From positions 1 to 38,442 of the forward strand of contig DATLAJ010000140.1 in assembly GCA_035527515.1 (NCBI GenBank): a stretch of 38,442 nt of DNA, read 5' to 3'. The translations under genes were made by a program, and so were the position numbers. Source of the stretch: a bacterium (GTDB lineage Bacteria > B130-G9). Under the pieces are notes generated by a model, which worked only from the letters and a program-made list of their open reading frames with translations, had not been told where the DNA came from and searched no databases. Positions within the stretch are counted from its first letter, which is position 1. The number at the start of each line of letters is the position of its first letter. Below, one piece after another: positions 17,730 through 27,425 of this stretch.

Positions 17730-18787
17730 TGGACTCGCCTGCCAAGAGCGGCACACGGCCAGCGGTCTCGGTCGTTATCCCCATGCGCAACGAGCGAGAG
17801 AGCATCGGGGTGAACTTGGACGCACTTGCGGCGAGCGACCTTTCGAGGGAGCGCTTCGAGATAATCGTTGTGGATGGGATGAGCGACGATGGCTCCGCGG
17901 AACTTGCCGAGCAGAAGCTGCTAAAAATGGGTAATGGGCGAGTCATCAAGAATCAGAGGCGGATCACCCCGGTCGCTCTGAACTTGGGCGTTGAGGCAGC
18001 GCGGGGCGATGTAGTCGTCATTCTTGGTGCTCACAGCGCCGTTTTTCCCGACTTTCTGTCCAAGAATCTCGAGACGCTTGAGCGCACGGGCGCGGATTGC
18101 GTGGGCGGCACGCTTGTCCAAGGGCATGGGGAGACGCTTCTTGCTGACGTCATCAATGTTGCGCAGAACTGTCCGTTCGGGTCCGGAGGCGCTGGTTTCA
18201 GATACAGCGACAGGCCGGCATACGTGAACACCGTGCCATTTGGGGCCTACCGGCGGGAGGTTTTCGACAAGGTCGGTGGGTTCAACGAGTCCCTCTACAA
18301 AGGTCAGGACGCGGAGTTCAACTTTCGCATGGTTGAGAATGGCCTGAAGATATACTACTCCCCAAAGATCAGGACGCTCTATTTCAGCCGCGCCTCGCTC
18401 GGCCGCCTCTTTCGGCAGTTTCTGGCAATGGGCTGGTCAAAGGTCTTCATCTTTCACCTGCACCCACGTCTGCTGCGGGCCTATTACTTCCTTCCTCTTT
18501 TGTTCGCAGCGGTAGTGATCGTGGTTCTGGCTCGCCTGCCGTGGGCGTCTGGCGAGGACCTATGGGTTTACTGCGGGGCGGGTATATCTTACATCTTGCT
18601 CTCTATTATCTTTGGCCTTAGCTACGCACGGCAGAAGAGAATAACGCTCTCAGGCAAGGCCCGCGCGGCCGCCTTGTTTCCGCTCTGTTTCTTTCTGATG
18701 CACTTCGGATATGGTTTGGGGATTGTCAAAGGTCTGCTGGACCTTGGACTTCACTGGGGCAAATGGAGGCGCGCAGATGTGCATTGA
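17726..18787 (+). CDS. Membrane-associated glycosyltransferase family 2 (ExoA-like)
   Basis: A 353-aa GT2 enzyme with C-terminal membrane segments. The catalytic domain has VSVVIPMRNERESIGVNLDA, IIVVDGMSDDGSAELAE, a variant DxD region VVILGAHSAVF and the acceptor motif YKGQDAEFNFRM. Three or so hydrophobic helices follow, around residues 250-275, 282-302 and 315-340. Succinoglycan ExoA-type enzymes share this layout and act at the inner membrane on lipid-linked sugars. The start overlaps the preceding stop by 4 nt (ATGA), with aaggtggga upstream. It is the last gene of the polysaccharide run. Confidence 0.86.
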   Translation: MMDSPAKSGTRPAVSVVIPMRNERESIGVNLDALAASDLSRERFEIIVVDGMSDDGSAELAEQKLLKMGNGRVIKNQRRITPVALNLGVEAARGDVVVILGAHSAVFPDFLSKNLETLERTGADCVGGTLVQGHGETLLADVINVAQNCPFGSGGAGFRYSDRPAYVNTVPFGAYRREVFDKVGGFNESLYKGQDAEFNFRMVENGLKIYYSPKIRTLYFSRASLGRLFRQFLAMGWSKVFIFHLHPRLLRAYYFLPLLFAAVVIVVLARLPWASGEDLWVYCGAGISYILLSIIFGLSYARQKRITLSGKARAAALFPLCFFLMHFGYGLGIVKGLLDLGLHWGKWRRADVH

Positions 18788-18802
18788 ATCCGTAGCTTGC
18801 AG

Positions 18803-18856
18803 GTCCCCTTTTCACGGCTAATGAGGCACCAAGCGGCCGCTGAATGAAAAGGGGAC
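18803..18856. repeat. 12-bp inverted repeat between convergent genes
   Basis: Perfect arms GTCCCCTTTTCA (18803-18814) and TGAAAAGGGGAC (18845-18856) enclose 30 bp. A second small hairpin, CATG-CTCCCTGGAA-CATG, follows. The site lies between convergent genes and could terminate transcription in both directions. The A/T runs lie inside the stem rather than after it, so this is not a textbook terminator and it may be a dispersed repeat. Confidence 0.5.
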
Positions 18857-18935
18857 ATGCTCCCTGGAACATGCCCCCTAAAGTCTAGCCGTTTGCCTTC
18901 GGGCTCACGCAACCCGCACGCAACCTGGGTATGCG

Positions 18936-19505
18936 CTACTTCATTTCACACGGTCCGCCGCCCATTCGCCCAGGCCCGTCTCGTCTGCGCATCTTCTCGC
19001 CTCTGATGTGCTCCTTGATGCGCTGAAGCTTCTTCATCCATCTAGTATGGAAGAGGATGAACTTCGCCTGCTGCGTTACCGAGAGTTTGGACATTATCTC
19101 ATCCCGGCCTTTGCCCTGCTCGTCCTTCATCTTATCTCGCGCGGACGTGATTTGAGCGATGTACTTCTTCAGCTTTTTCTCGTCAGGCTTATCGTTCCCG
19201 AGCTCCAGCTTGATCCCTCGCAGCGATTCTCGGATCGCTTTTTGATGTTCAACTTTCGCCTTTTCATGCTTCTCGATAATGGACGCTATATCGAGCGCCT
19301 GCTCCTTCGCCAGCTCGAGCTCCTTCGTCAGCTCCATGAGATAGACAGTGGACAACATGTCCTTTGCCTCGTCTCTCTTGCCCTTGGATGGTTCGTCATC
19401 CCCACAAAAACCAAAGCCCATGCCCGGCTGTGCGAAAGCCACGCCCAGACAGAACACCACAGCCACAACGACCGTCGCCATGCATCTATGCTTTGTTCTC
19501 AGCAT
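18936..19505 (-). CDS. Spy/CpxP-like periplasmic protein
   Basis: A 189-aa exported protein. A signal peptide with hydrophobic core VVVAVVFCLGVAFA ends near residue 25. The mature part is helical and highly charged. It has LELAKEQALDIASIIEKHEKAK in two halves, followed by LSVTQQAKFILFHTRWMKKL, which resembles the LTPEQR-type motifs of the Spy/CpxP/LTXXQ family of metal- and stress-related periplasmic chaperones. The C terminus is rich in Arg, Gly and Met. The ATG has ggagaaagg upstream. It follows an anti-sigma and a sigma gene in the same direction, so it is likely a target and possibly a feedback partner of that pair. Confidence 0.7.
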   Translation of the reverse strand: MLRTKHRCMATVVVAVVFCLGVAFAQPGMGFGFCGDDEPSKGKRDEAKDMLSTVYLMELTKELELAKEQALDIASIIEKHEKAKVEHQKAIRESLRGIKLELGNDKPDEKKLKKYIAQITSARDKMKDEQGKGRDEIMSKLSVTQQAKFILFHTRWMKKLQRIKEHIRGEKMRRRDGPGRMGGGPCEMK

Positions 19506-19574
19506 TTTTCCTTTCTCCTGTTTTGTTTAGTTGGTTCACGCTGCAAAACGGTCTCTCACGTTTCTGGCAGTTCG

Positions 19575-20306
19575 TTAACTTCCATTCCCAATGTTGCCCA
19601 ATACTTCACGTATCGCTGATTGCATCTCCGCTGGTGATGCGTCAAGTATGTCTGAGTAGTAGCCATTGATACCCCACATATCGGAATGCTCTCTTATCTC
19701 CGAATCAATGGCCTCGGAACCTGCCTCGTCTAGGTTGCTTTCCGAAGTGATCGCATCGAGCACTGACTCCGGGTTTGACGCATCGATCGATTCACCGTTT
19801 TTCTCTGCAAGTATTTTCTCTACACCAGCCATTACGGATGCGATCTCGCCGCTTGTCCACTGGTCTTGCGTCTGGTCAGTCCACAGGCGATACAGGTCTG
19901 AATTGTCCGAGATCAAGCGCTGCTCAGAGCTAGTGAACCACAGCAAGGAAAAGACCAGGACGAAGCCCACAATAATCACGGACGAGAGCGCAAACACGAG
20001 CCTCGGTTGAGGCTTCAACAAAGGCCTCAGGAACTCGGCAAGCCTCGACAAAACGCCCTGACGAGCGGGTTCGGCCATCTCATCGCGCAGCCTGGTGAGC
20101 GTTTTCTTCTCGATTCGCTCCCACTCTTCGTCGGTCAACGAGGCAGGCGCCGCTTTCAGCACGTCGTGAAGCGCCCTCGCCTCATCTAGCTTCCGGCCGC
20201 AGTTCTTACATGAGGCCACGTGGTCCTCGAGCTCACGGCGCTGCTCGCTCCCAAGAGTGCCCAGAACATAATCGTCAAACAGATTCTCGCAGTTTTTACA
20301 GTTCAT
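19575..20306 (-). CDS. Zinc-binding anti-sigma factor, membrane-spanning
   Basis: A 243-aa protein. The N terminus carries the zinc anti-sigma signature DHVASCKNCG (H-x3-C-x2-C) preceded by CKNCENLFDDYVLG. One membrane helix, FALSSVIIVGFVLVFSLLWF, lies near residues 105-124. The C-terminal 110 residues are acidic and presumably periplasmic, where they may sense the envelope signal. It starts 9 bp after the sigma factor stop, the usual sigma/anti-sigma arrangement. In known members the zinc domain holds the sigma factor inactive until released. No protease cleavage site can be identified. Confidence 0.85.
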   Translation of the reverse strand: MNCKNCENLFDDYVLGTLGSEQRRELEDHVASCKNCGRKLDEARALHDVLKAAPASLTDEEWERIEKKTLTRLRDEMAEPARQGVLSRLAEFLRPLLKPQPRLVFALSSVIIVGFVLVFSLLWFTSSEQRLISDNSDLYRLWTDQTQDQWTSGEIASVMAGVEKILAEKNGESIDASNPESVLDAITSESNLDEAGSEAIDSEIREHSDMWGINGYYSDILDASPAEMQSAIREVLGNIGNGS

Positions 20307-20315
20307 CTCAGTTGC

Positions 20316-20867
20316 CTACGCAAAATCCTTCAAATACTTACGAAGCTTCTGCATCGCGTGGTGAAAATTCGCCTTGGCCGCACCCTCGGAACATCCGAGC
20401 GTCTTAGCCACCGTGGCATAGTCCATCCCATCATAGATACGCATGACAAGCACCGCACGCTGCCGTGGGGGCACCTTATGGATCGCGGCCCGCGCTGCCT
20501 CCTGTATCAAGACTGCATCCTCGTCCGCGACCGAGGTCGATCGCACCTCAGCCCATTGGCCCGGCTCAAGCAGCGTCTCCCGACGTGATTGCCTCGACTT
20601 CAAGTGGTTCAACGACATGTTCACCGCAATCCTATACGCCCAAGTGTAGAAGCTCGAGCGGTGGTCGAACGAGGAGAGCTTCTGGTATATCTTGAGAAAG
20701 ACATCCTGTAGAAGCTCCTCCGCTCCGTCCCTGTCGCCCACGATTCTCTCGATCGTGCCGTAGAGGGGCCGCCCAAATCGCTCAAATAGGTGCTCAAACG
20801 CCTGATCATCGCCTTTTTGTGCTCTCCTGACTATATCATCCAATTCGTCTTCATTTCGTCTTGCCAT
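20316..20867 (-). CDS. ECF-type RNA polymerase sigma factor
   Basis: A 183-aa sigma70-family ECF factor with regions 2 and 4 only. Region 2 is seen in FEHLFERFGRPLYGTIERIV, the DRDGAEELLQDVFLKIYQKL block and FYTWAYRIAVNMSLNHL. Region 4 includes PPRQRAVLVMRIYDGMDYAT and the helix-turn-helix GCSEGAAKANFHHAMQKLRKYL (in two parts). It is first in a three-gene minus-strand operon with an anti-sigma factor and a Spy-like protein, suggesting an envelope-stress regulon. A sigma70-like promoter precedes it (20885-20913). Autoregulation is common for this class but no second promoter is visible. Confidence 0.9.
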   Translation of the reverse strand: MARRNEDELDDIVRRAQKGDDQAFEHLFERFGRPLYGTIERIVGDRDGAEELLQDVFLKIYQKLSSFDHRSSFYTWAYRIAVNMSLNHLKSRQSRRETLLEPGQWAEVRSTSVADEDAVLIQEAARAAIHKVPPRQRAVLVMRIYDGMDYATVAKTLGCSEGAAKANFHHAMQKLRKYLKDFA

Positions 20868-20884
20868 ATCAGTCTCGAGGCCAT

Positions 20885-20913
20885 GTTATAGGATATAGAC
20901 AGACCAAACTCAA
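20885..20913 (-). promoter_or_regulatory. Probable sigma70 promoter of the sigma/anti-sigma operon
   Basis: Read on the minus strand: TTGAGT (20913-20908), a 17-bp spacer, then TATAAC (20890-20885). It lies about 18 bp upstream of the sigma factor start codon, so the leader would be very short. Confidence 0.55.
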
Positions 20914-21117
20914 AGAAAGTTTAACATAGCTCGCGGGATTCTCGAACCTGTCGTCAGCCGCCGCTCTTAAAAACTACTCGTCAGGCGATAAAGAAGAACA
21001 GAGAAGAGCATCTGTGGCCGCATCTGTCGTCGCGTTCCCTGGGCTCTCATCTGAGACCTGACCGCACTCCATCCGGGGAGCCCCTTTTGATCAGCAGGTC
21101 CCCGATAGCTTCTGAAG

Positions 21118-21438
21118 CTACGTTATCTCGATGCCTTTCGGCTTGACCTCCTGCCCTACGAACGTCCCAGGGCCCATCGCCTCATACTCCGCATACGTGT
21201 ACCCAAGCGCCTCGATCGGTTCGAACATCCCGGCAGTTGAGTCGCCTAGAATGCACTGTCGATCCCAAAGGTCCATGCCCTCGAAATGATCGGATATCAC
21301 GATGAGATCGATGTCGCTGTATTCCTGGGCAGTGCCAGCACTGTATGAGCCGTACAGGATTATCCTGCTATTCCGGATGCCGGTCTTGTTCAGTCCGGCC
21401 CTAAATCTTAGAACTGTCTCATGGATTCTCTTATCCAT
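21118..21438 (-). CDS. MNT-type nucleotidyltransferase, antitoxin of an HEPN-MNT pair
   Basis: A 106-aa minimal nucleotidyltransferase. The polymerase-beta motif is intact, with ILYGSYSAGTAQEYSDIDL giving Gly30-Ser31 and Asp42-x-Asp44. In characterised HEPN-MNT systems this protein neutralises the HEPN RNase, in some by AMPylating or polyadenylylating it. The start overlaps the upstream HEPN gene by 31 bp, so they must be translated together. The final 25 residues are unusual and end GIEIT. The length is normal for minimal MNT proteins. A small palindrome, AGCTTC-A-GAAGCT, lies at the stop codon but without a T-run. Confidence 0.87.
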   Translation of the reverse strand: MDKRIHETVLRFRAGLNKTGIRNSRIILYGSYSAGTAQEYSDIDLIVISDHFEGMDLWDRQCILGDSTAGMFEPIEALGYTYAEYEAMGPGTFVGQEVKPKGIEIT

Positions 21439-21815
21439 CTGATCGCCTCTATTGTTTTATCGAGGAACCCTTGCGTTCTGTCATGGTCAAATGTCCTTCG
21501 AATATCCTCTTGGTCCTCAGGATATCGCGTAGGAACGCTCAGCATATTCATACGTCTCAGAAAGGTCAATGTCTCAGCAGGCGGGCATAATCCGCTCAAC
21601 TTCAGAAGATGCAGAAGATGATGCGTCTTTGGCGCCAGCTGCCCTGTCTTATGGATAACCGCGGCTTTCAACATCTTCTCAATGGCCAGATGGCAGAAGA
21701 AGATAGCCCAGAGATGTCTCCCGGAATCAAGCTGTTGCTCGGCAATCCTCAGTGCCTCCTCCGCACCATCTATCCATACTTGAGGCCTATCGTGGCCAGA
21801 TGACTCGTCACTCAT
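21408..21815 (-). CDS. HEPN domain protein, putative RNase toxin
   Basis: A 135-aa HEPN-domain protein of the PF05168 type. Characteristic segments are AEEALRIAEQQLDSGRHLWA, FFCHLAIEKMLKAAVIHKTG and APKTHHLLHLLKLSGL, with SVPTRYPED near residue 95. An R-x4-H arrangement is present at R106-H111 (RRTFDH), close in spacing to the catalytic R-x4-6-H of HEPN RNases but not in the canonical sequence context. It overlaps the downstream MNT gene by 31 bp and is itself overlapped by 4 bp with an unknown upstream gene. Toxin activity is inferred from the pair; some PF05168 proteins are not nucleases. Confidence 0.85.
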   Translation of the reverse strand: MSDESSGHDRPQVWIDGAEEALRIAEQQLDSGRHLWAIFFCHLAIEKMLKAAVIHKTGQLAPKTHHLLHLLKLSGLCPPAETLTFLRRMNMLSVPTRYPEDQEDIRRTFDHDRTQGFLDKTIEAIRWIRESMRQF

Positions 21816-22294
21816 TGCTCTTCTTTCTCGCCTTGGAGCGCCTGGAGCACTCTGGCAACGTCTTCCCCTGGCCCACTCATGTTGAAAGAATCGTAGTCCT
21901 TTCCGCGCGTCCTCACAATGTTGACGTTGACTTTGTGCGCTTCTGCCGCTCTTGCTCTTTTCTGATCAAGCCATCTGCGAAACTCGGAATGGACAATGGG
22001 GAGGGCAACCGTGGTAAGCACCAGTACTACTCCTAAGCAGTCTTCAACAGATTCCCTCACCAGGTACCTGTCTGGGGACCGCACAAGGCCAATATCCTGG
22101 GGGTCGGCGCATCTCAGACCGGCTCCCTTCAGACAAGTGCTCAATTCTATTTGCTCATGTGTCTGATATAGATCCTCAGGCTTCTGAGCCGATAAGATGT
22201 TCTCCGGCAGGCAAAGAACATCATATCTCTCAAGATGTTCGGGAGATATACCGAATTTTCTCATTTGAGATTCAAGGATGAGCCCTACACCCAT
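21812..22294 (-). CDS. Unknown protein coupled to the HEPN-MNT pair
   Basis: A 160-aa protein I do not recognise. It has a hydrophobic stretch CLGVVLVLTTVALPIVHSEF near residue 92, which may be a buried helix or membrane segment. A basic run WLDQKRARAAEAHK follows, and then a beta-type stretch VNVNIVRTRGKDYDSFNMSG. Four Cys are scattered without a clear metal pattern. I chose the ATG at 22294, preceded by aaaggg; an ATG at 22315 in frame has no ribosome-binding site. It overlaps the HEPN start by 4 bp (ATGA), and a promoter lies upstream, so it is the first gene of a three-gene operon. The function is open. Confidence 0.7.
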   Translation of the reverse strand: MGVGLILESQMRKFGISPEHLERYDVLCLPENILSAQKPEDLYQTHEQIELSTCLKGAGLRCADPQDIGLVRSPDRYLVRESVEDCLGVVLVLTTVALPIVHSEFRRWLDQKRARAAEAHKVNVNIVRTRGKDYDSFNMSGPGEDVARVLQALQGEKEEQ

Positions 22295-22346
22295 TATGTT
22301 TCCCTTTCTTGGCATCCTAGCGAGAGATATGCATCGCTGTTAATTT

Positions 22347-22374
22347 CAATATAGCCTCTCAGAACCGGGCGTCA
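22347..22374 (-). promoter_or_regulatory. Probable sigma70 promoter of the HEPN-MNT operon
   Basis: On the minus strand TTGACG (22374-22369), a 16-bp spacer and TATATT (22352-22347) lie about 50 bp upstream of the first start codon. Confidence 0.6.
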
Positions 22375-22691
22375 ATATCCAAGGAGCCTATGCCGAAATG
22401 CCTCGATGATTGCATACTCGTGAGATATTATCCTGCTTCGCGACGGCTGGCGGGGTGCCGCAGTCATGCTGGAACGACGCCAGCATGTAATAGAAGTTGC
22501 GGAGGGGGTGTGTGGGGAGGCGCAACGGCGTCCCCCCACCTTGTCAATCTTTCGGCTGCCGGCGCAGAACAGGCCTTCTGGTGTTTTGCGATAAGCGGTT
22601 TGGAAGTAGATCAACGCGCAGGCGGGGGTCGGCTTATTTCGGGCTCGAGCAACGGTGATAGAAGCTTGGAGGTGTTTTTGCGAAAAGCTTG
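22375..22691. other. Intergenic region upstream of the 23S promoter
   Basis: I find no gene and no part of a 16S rRNA here. Two hairpins are visible: CATGCTGG...CCAGCATG near 22462-22485, and a G-rich/C-rich stem GTGGGG...CCCCAC near 22510-22542. The latter could be a dispersed repeat. Confidence 0.5.
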
Positions 22692-22720
22692 TTGACAATA
22701 TGGAGCGCGGGCACTATTGT
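22692..22720 (+). promoter_or_regulatory. Strong sigma70 promoter of the 23S-5S unit
   Basis: A consensus TTGACA at 22692-22697, a 17-bp spacer, and TATTGT at 22715-22720. Transcription would start near 22727, about 100 bp before mature 23S. This shows that 23S and 5S can be transcribed without an upstream 16S. Confidence 0.72.
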
Positions 22721-22739
22721 TACTTTGCTTGTGCAGCTC

Positions 22740-22772
22740 CGCCTCAAGAAGGCGTGGCCTTGATCTTTGACA
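22740..22772 (+). promoter_or_regulatory. boxB-like hairpin and boxA-like antitermination element
   Basis: A hairpin CGCCT-CAAGA-AGGCG (22740-22754) precedes TGATCTTTGACA (22761-22772), which differs from the rrn boxA core TGCTCTTTAACA at two positions. The order hairpin then boxA is the same as in rrn leaders. This supports an rRNA-type antiterminated transcript. Confidence 0.6.
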
Positions 22773-22807
22773 TTGCTTTTCTGGAAAAGGTTTATGGAGC
22801 ACAGCGC

Positions 22808-22828
22808 GTAAAGGACATTGCGCGTTGT

Positions 22829-22835
<7 letters not shown>
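22808..22835 (+). other. 5' arm of the 23S processing stem
   Basis: Bases 22820-22835 pair with 25845-25830 over 16 positions, three of them G-U. An outer GTAAAG (22808-22813) pairs with CTTTAC (25850-25855). Such a stem flanking 23S is the usual RNase III substrate. Confidence 0.6.
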
Positions 22836-25838
<3,003 letters not shown>

Positions 25839-25902
25839 AGCGCGCATAACTTTACAGCAGCTCCATAGACCTCTTCTGAGAAGCAATCTTAGCAAGAAAG
25901 TT

Positions 25903-26019
25903 TCTCGGCGGTCATAGCGAAGGGGGCACGCCCGTTCCCATTCCGAACACGGAAGCAAAGCCCTTCTGCGCCGATGGTACTGCCCTCCTTAGGGGTGGGA
26001 GAGTAGGACGCCGCCGAGA
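25903..26019 (+). rRNA. rrf: 5S ribosomal RNA
   Basis: A 117-nt 5S rRNA. The terminal helix pairs TCTCGGCGG (25903-25911) with CCGCCGAGA (26011-26019). The internal CCCGTTCCCATTCCGAACAC and GGGTGGGAGAGTAGGACGCC blocks are diagnostic. It lies about 65 bp after 23S, in the same direction, and is followed directly by a T-rich run. Confidence 0.95.
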
Positions 26020-26031
26020 TTTTTCTTTTTG
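26011..26031 (+). terminator. T-rich terminator after 5S rRNA
   Basis: The 3' strand of the 5S terminal helix runs straight into TTTTTCTTTTT (about 26020-26030). The GC-rich helix plus the T-run should end rRNA transcription here. Confidence 0.6.
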
Positions 26032-26184
26032 TTGCCCCACCGACATGCTTTCTTGATACATGAAAACCAATAACTGCTTGCGCATTATTATCCCTACAGC
26101 GATGGCGAACAGAGCAGATACGAATGAAATCGCGAGTCAAAGGGGTAGCCGGTGACATCGATTCCTGAGCAGTCGGGGGAGTAA

Positions 26185-26533
26185 GCCCAATACGATCTGG
26201 ATACGGCGCGAGCGATGCCCAAGAGTGGTCGGCTCCTGTACGTTTTGTTCTGCTGCCAACAGGCGGTCGAGAAGATGCTCAAGGGCATAATCGCCAAATG
26301 GACCGAGGCATTCCCTCCTCGACTGCACAACCTGATTCGATTGGCCGAGCCATGCGGCACTAGATTTGGGGCAGGATCGAGTGAAGCTCTTGGAGGAGCT
26401 CTCGGGATACTACATCCAAACGCGCTAGCCGGATGAGATTCCTTCTCTTTCGGGGGATCTAACGCGAGAAGCGTCTCAGCGAGTTCTCAAGAAAACGGAG
26501 GCAATGGTGGAGTGGCTGTCATCGATGATCTGA
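26185..26533 (+). pseudogene. Broken HEPN-domain gene
   Basis: Remains of a PF05168-type HEPN protein. One frame encodes AQYDLDTARAMPKSGRLLYV, CCQQAVEKMLKGIIAKWTEA and PPRLHNLIRLAEPCG. After a frameshift near 26355 a second frame gives VKLLEELSGYYIQTR, then a TAG at 26427-26429 where this family usually has Tyr (TR-Y-PDE). It continues PDEIPSLSGDLTREASQRVL and VEWLSSMI to a TGA at 26531. A TAA also interrupts the frame just before AQYDL, so no intact start remains. The family is the same as the HEPN gene at 21408, but the sequence is clearly different. No MNT partner is nearby. Sequencing error alone would need several independent faults. Confidence 0.75.
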
Positions 26534-26549
26534 TTCTTCGTCGGGCACG

Positions 26550-26569
26550 GGCCGGGCGCGGCGCCTCAC
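26550..26569 (+). repeat. 20-bp direct repeat, copy 1
   Basis: GGCCGGGCGCGGCGCCTCAC, identical to 26811-26830 and 261 bp away in the same orientation. The two copies bracket a cluster of four palindromes. Nothing like it is seen elsewhere in the window. Confidence 0.85.
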
Positions 26570-26641
26570 CTGACCCTCCCCGGAATCCCCTATTTGAAGG
26601 TGAGATTCGTAGGTTGAGATGTACGTGCGGGTCATCCGGAT

Positions 26642-26806
26642 CCCCCGAATGAATTCGGGGGTTAGGATCATGGTAGCCTTTTGCATCGCCTCGGCTGAAG
26701 CCGGGCGATGAGGCGGTAGCGTGCCATTTCGCACTCGGATCCACCGCATTTCAATGCGGTGATATAGATCGCTCTGATTATATTAACACCCGAATTCATT
26801 CGGGTG
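26642..26806. repeat. Cluster of four palindromic hairpins
   Basis: Four near-perfect hairpins fall in 165 bp. They are CCCCCGAA-TGAA-TTCGGGGG (26642-26661), CATCGCC...GGCGATG (26684-26710, with an inner GGCT/AGCC stem), CACCGCAT-TTCA-ATGCGGTG (26742-26761) and CACCCGAA-TTCA-TTCGGGTG (26787-26806). The first and last have nearly the same arms but complementary loops, so they are inverted copies. This resembles REP-type extragenic palindromes. Short open frames on the minus strand across it are probably not translated. Confidence 0.75.
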
Positions 26807-26810
26807 ACCT

Positions 26811-26830
26811 GGCCGGGCGCGGCGCCTCAC
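26811..26830 (+). repeat. 20-bp direct repeat, copy 2
   Basis: Exact second copy of the sequence at 26550-26569, lying just beyond the palindrome cluster. Confidence 0.85.
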
Positions 26831-26901
26831 TCCTCATCTTTCCTCTCTTCATTCGGAGTTCAAACGCACGACGCCCCGACGTGAAATGTTCTGGCTGGGT
26901 G

Positions 26902-26978
26902 TGGTACGCCCAAGAGGATTTGAACCTCCAACCTACGGATCCGTAGTCCGTCGCTCTATCCAATTGAGCTATGGGCGC
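26902..26978 (-). tRNA. tRNA-Arg (anticodon ACG)
   Basis: A 77-nt cloverleaf on the minus strand. The acceptor is GCGCCCA paired with TGGGCGT. The D-arm is GCTCAATTGGATAGAGC. The anticodon stem ACGGA/TCCGT encloses CTACGGA, giving ACG, read as inosine-CG for Arg. The T-arm is GGAGG-TTCAAAT-CCTCT. The 3' CCA is encoded. A strong promoter lies 22 bp upstream. Confidence 0.95.
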
Positions 26979-26999
26979 ACATCTAGCCCTACGACTGGA

Positions 27000-27028
27000 A
27001 ATGTAGGGACGTTTTGGGCTAGTGTCAA
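27000..27028 (-). promoter_or_regulatory. Promoter of tRNA-Arg
   Basis: On the minus strand TTGACA (27028-27023), a 17-bp spacer, and TACATT (27005-27000), just upstream of the tRNA. It is a near-consensus sigma70 promoter. Confidence 0.7.
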
Positions 27029-27180
27029 GTGTTCGAGAAGGGTCGGCGATTGATGCATGTCTGGTGGCCTCTGCATGGACATCGGTTGAGCTGCTTTGGG
27101 CGGCTTAAGATTTCGCGACACAGTTCGACAAGTTACGAGGATTGTAATGGGTAACTCCAAACAAGAAGGGGATCTGAGGC

Positions 27181-27425
27181 ATGCCGAGGTCTCTCCTAGT
27201 TGATTTTCGTCCAGTGCTTGTGCGCATGGCCACCAGCGAGGTCATGCGGACGATGGTTGGTGGGAAGATTATATGGAAGAGAAGAACATCAATTCCCACA
27301 GTTGTCCAGGGACACGGCCGAAAGACCAGTCACCGGGAATCAACAACTATATCGTTAAGCCTTTCACCCCCATGAGGCTGAAACAGAAGCTGGAGGCGAT
27401 GCTTCAGCAGCGTGGCAAGTCATGA
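27181..27425 (+). pseudogene. Decayed response-regulator receiver gene
   Basis: The 5' part reads MPRSLLVDFRPVLVRMATSE, resembling the first strand and helix of a CheY-type receiver, but the second acidic residue of the usual VDD is Phe. The 3' part, in another frame, reads GINNYIVKPFTPMRLKQKLE and ends AMLQQRGKS, which is the receiver's last strand with the conserved Lys-Pro and the final helix. Only about 245 bp remain against about 370 for a receiver. The central part with the phosphorylated Asp is missing or scrambled, and a frameshift separates the two ends. The stop overlaps the FapA-like gene by 4 bp, so the ancestral gene pair was coupled. Confidence 0.72.

Noticed and set aside
22316-22828. 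A 16S rRNA or tRNAs upstream of 23S
   Set aside because: No conserved 16S block and no cloverleaf is present, and the gap is too short for 16S.
26642-26806. Palindrome cluster as a CRISPR array
   Set aside because: The hairpins differ in sequence and are unevenly spaced, with no constant repeat.
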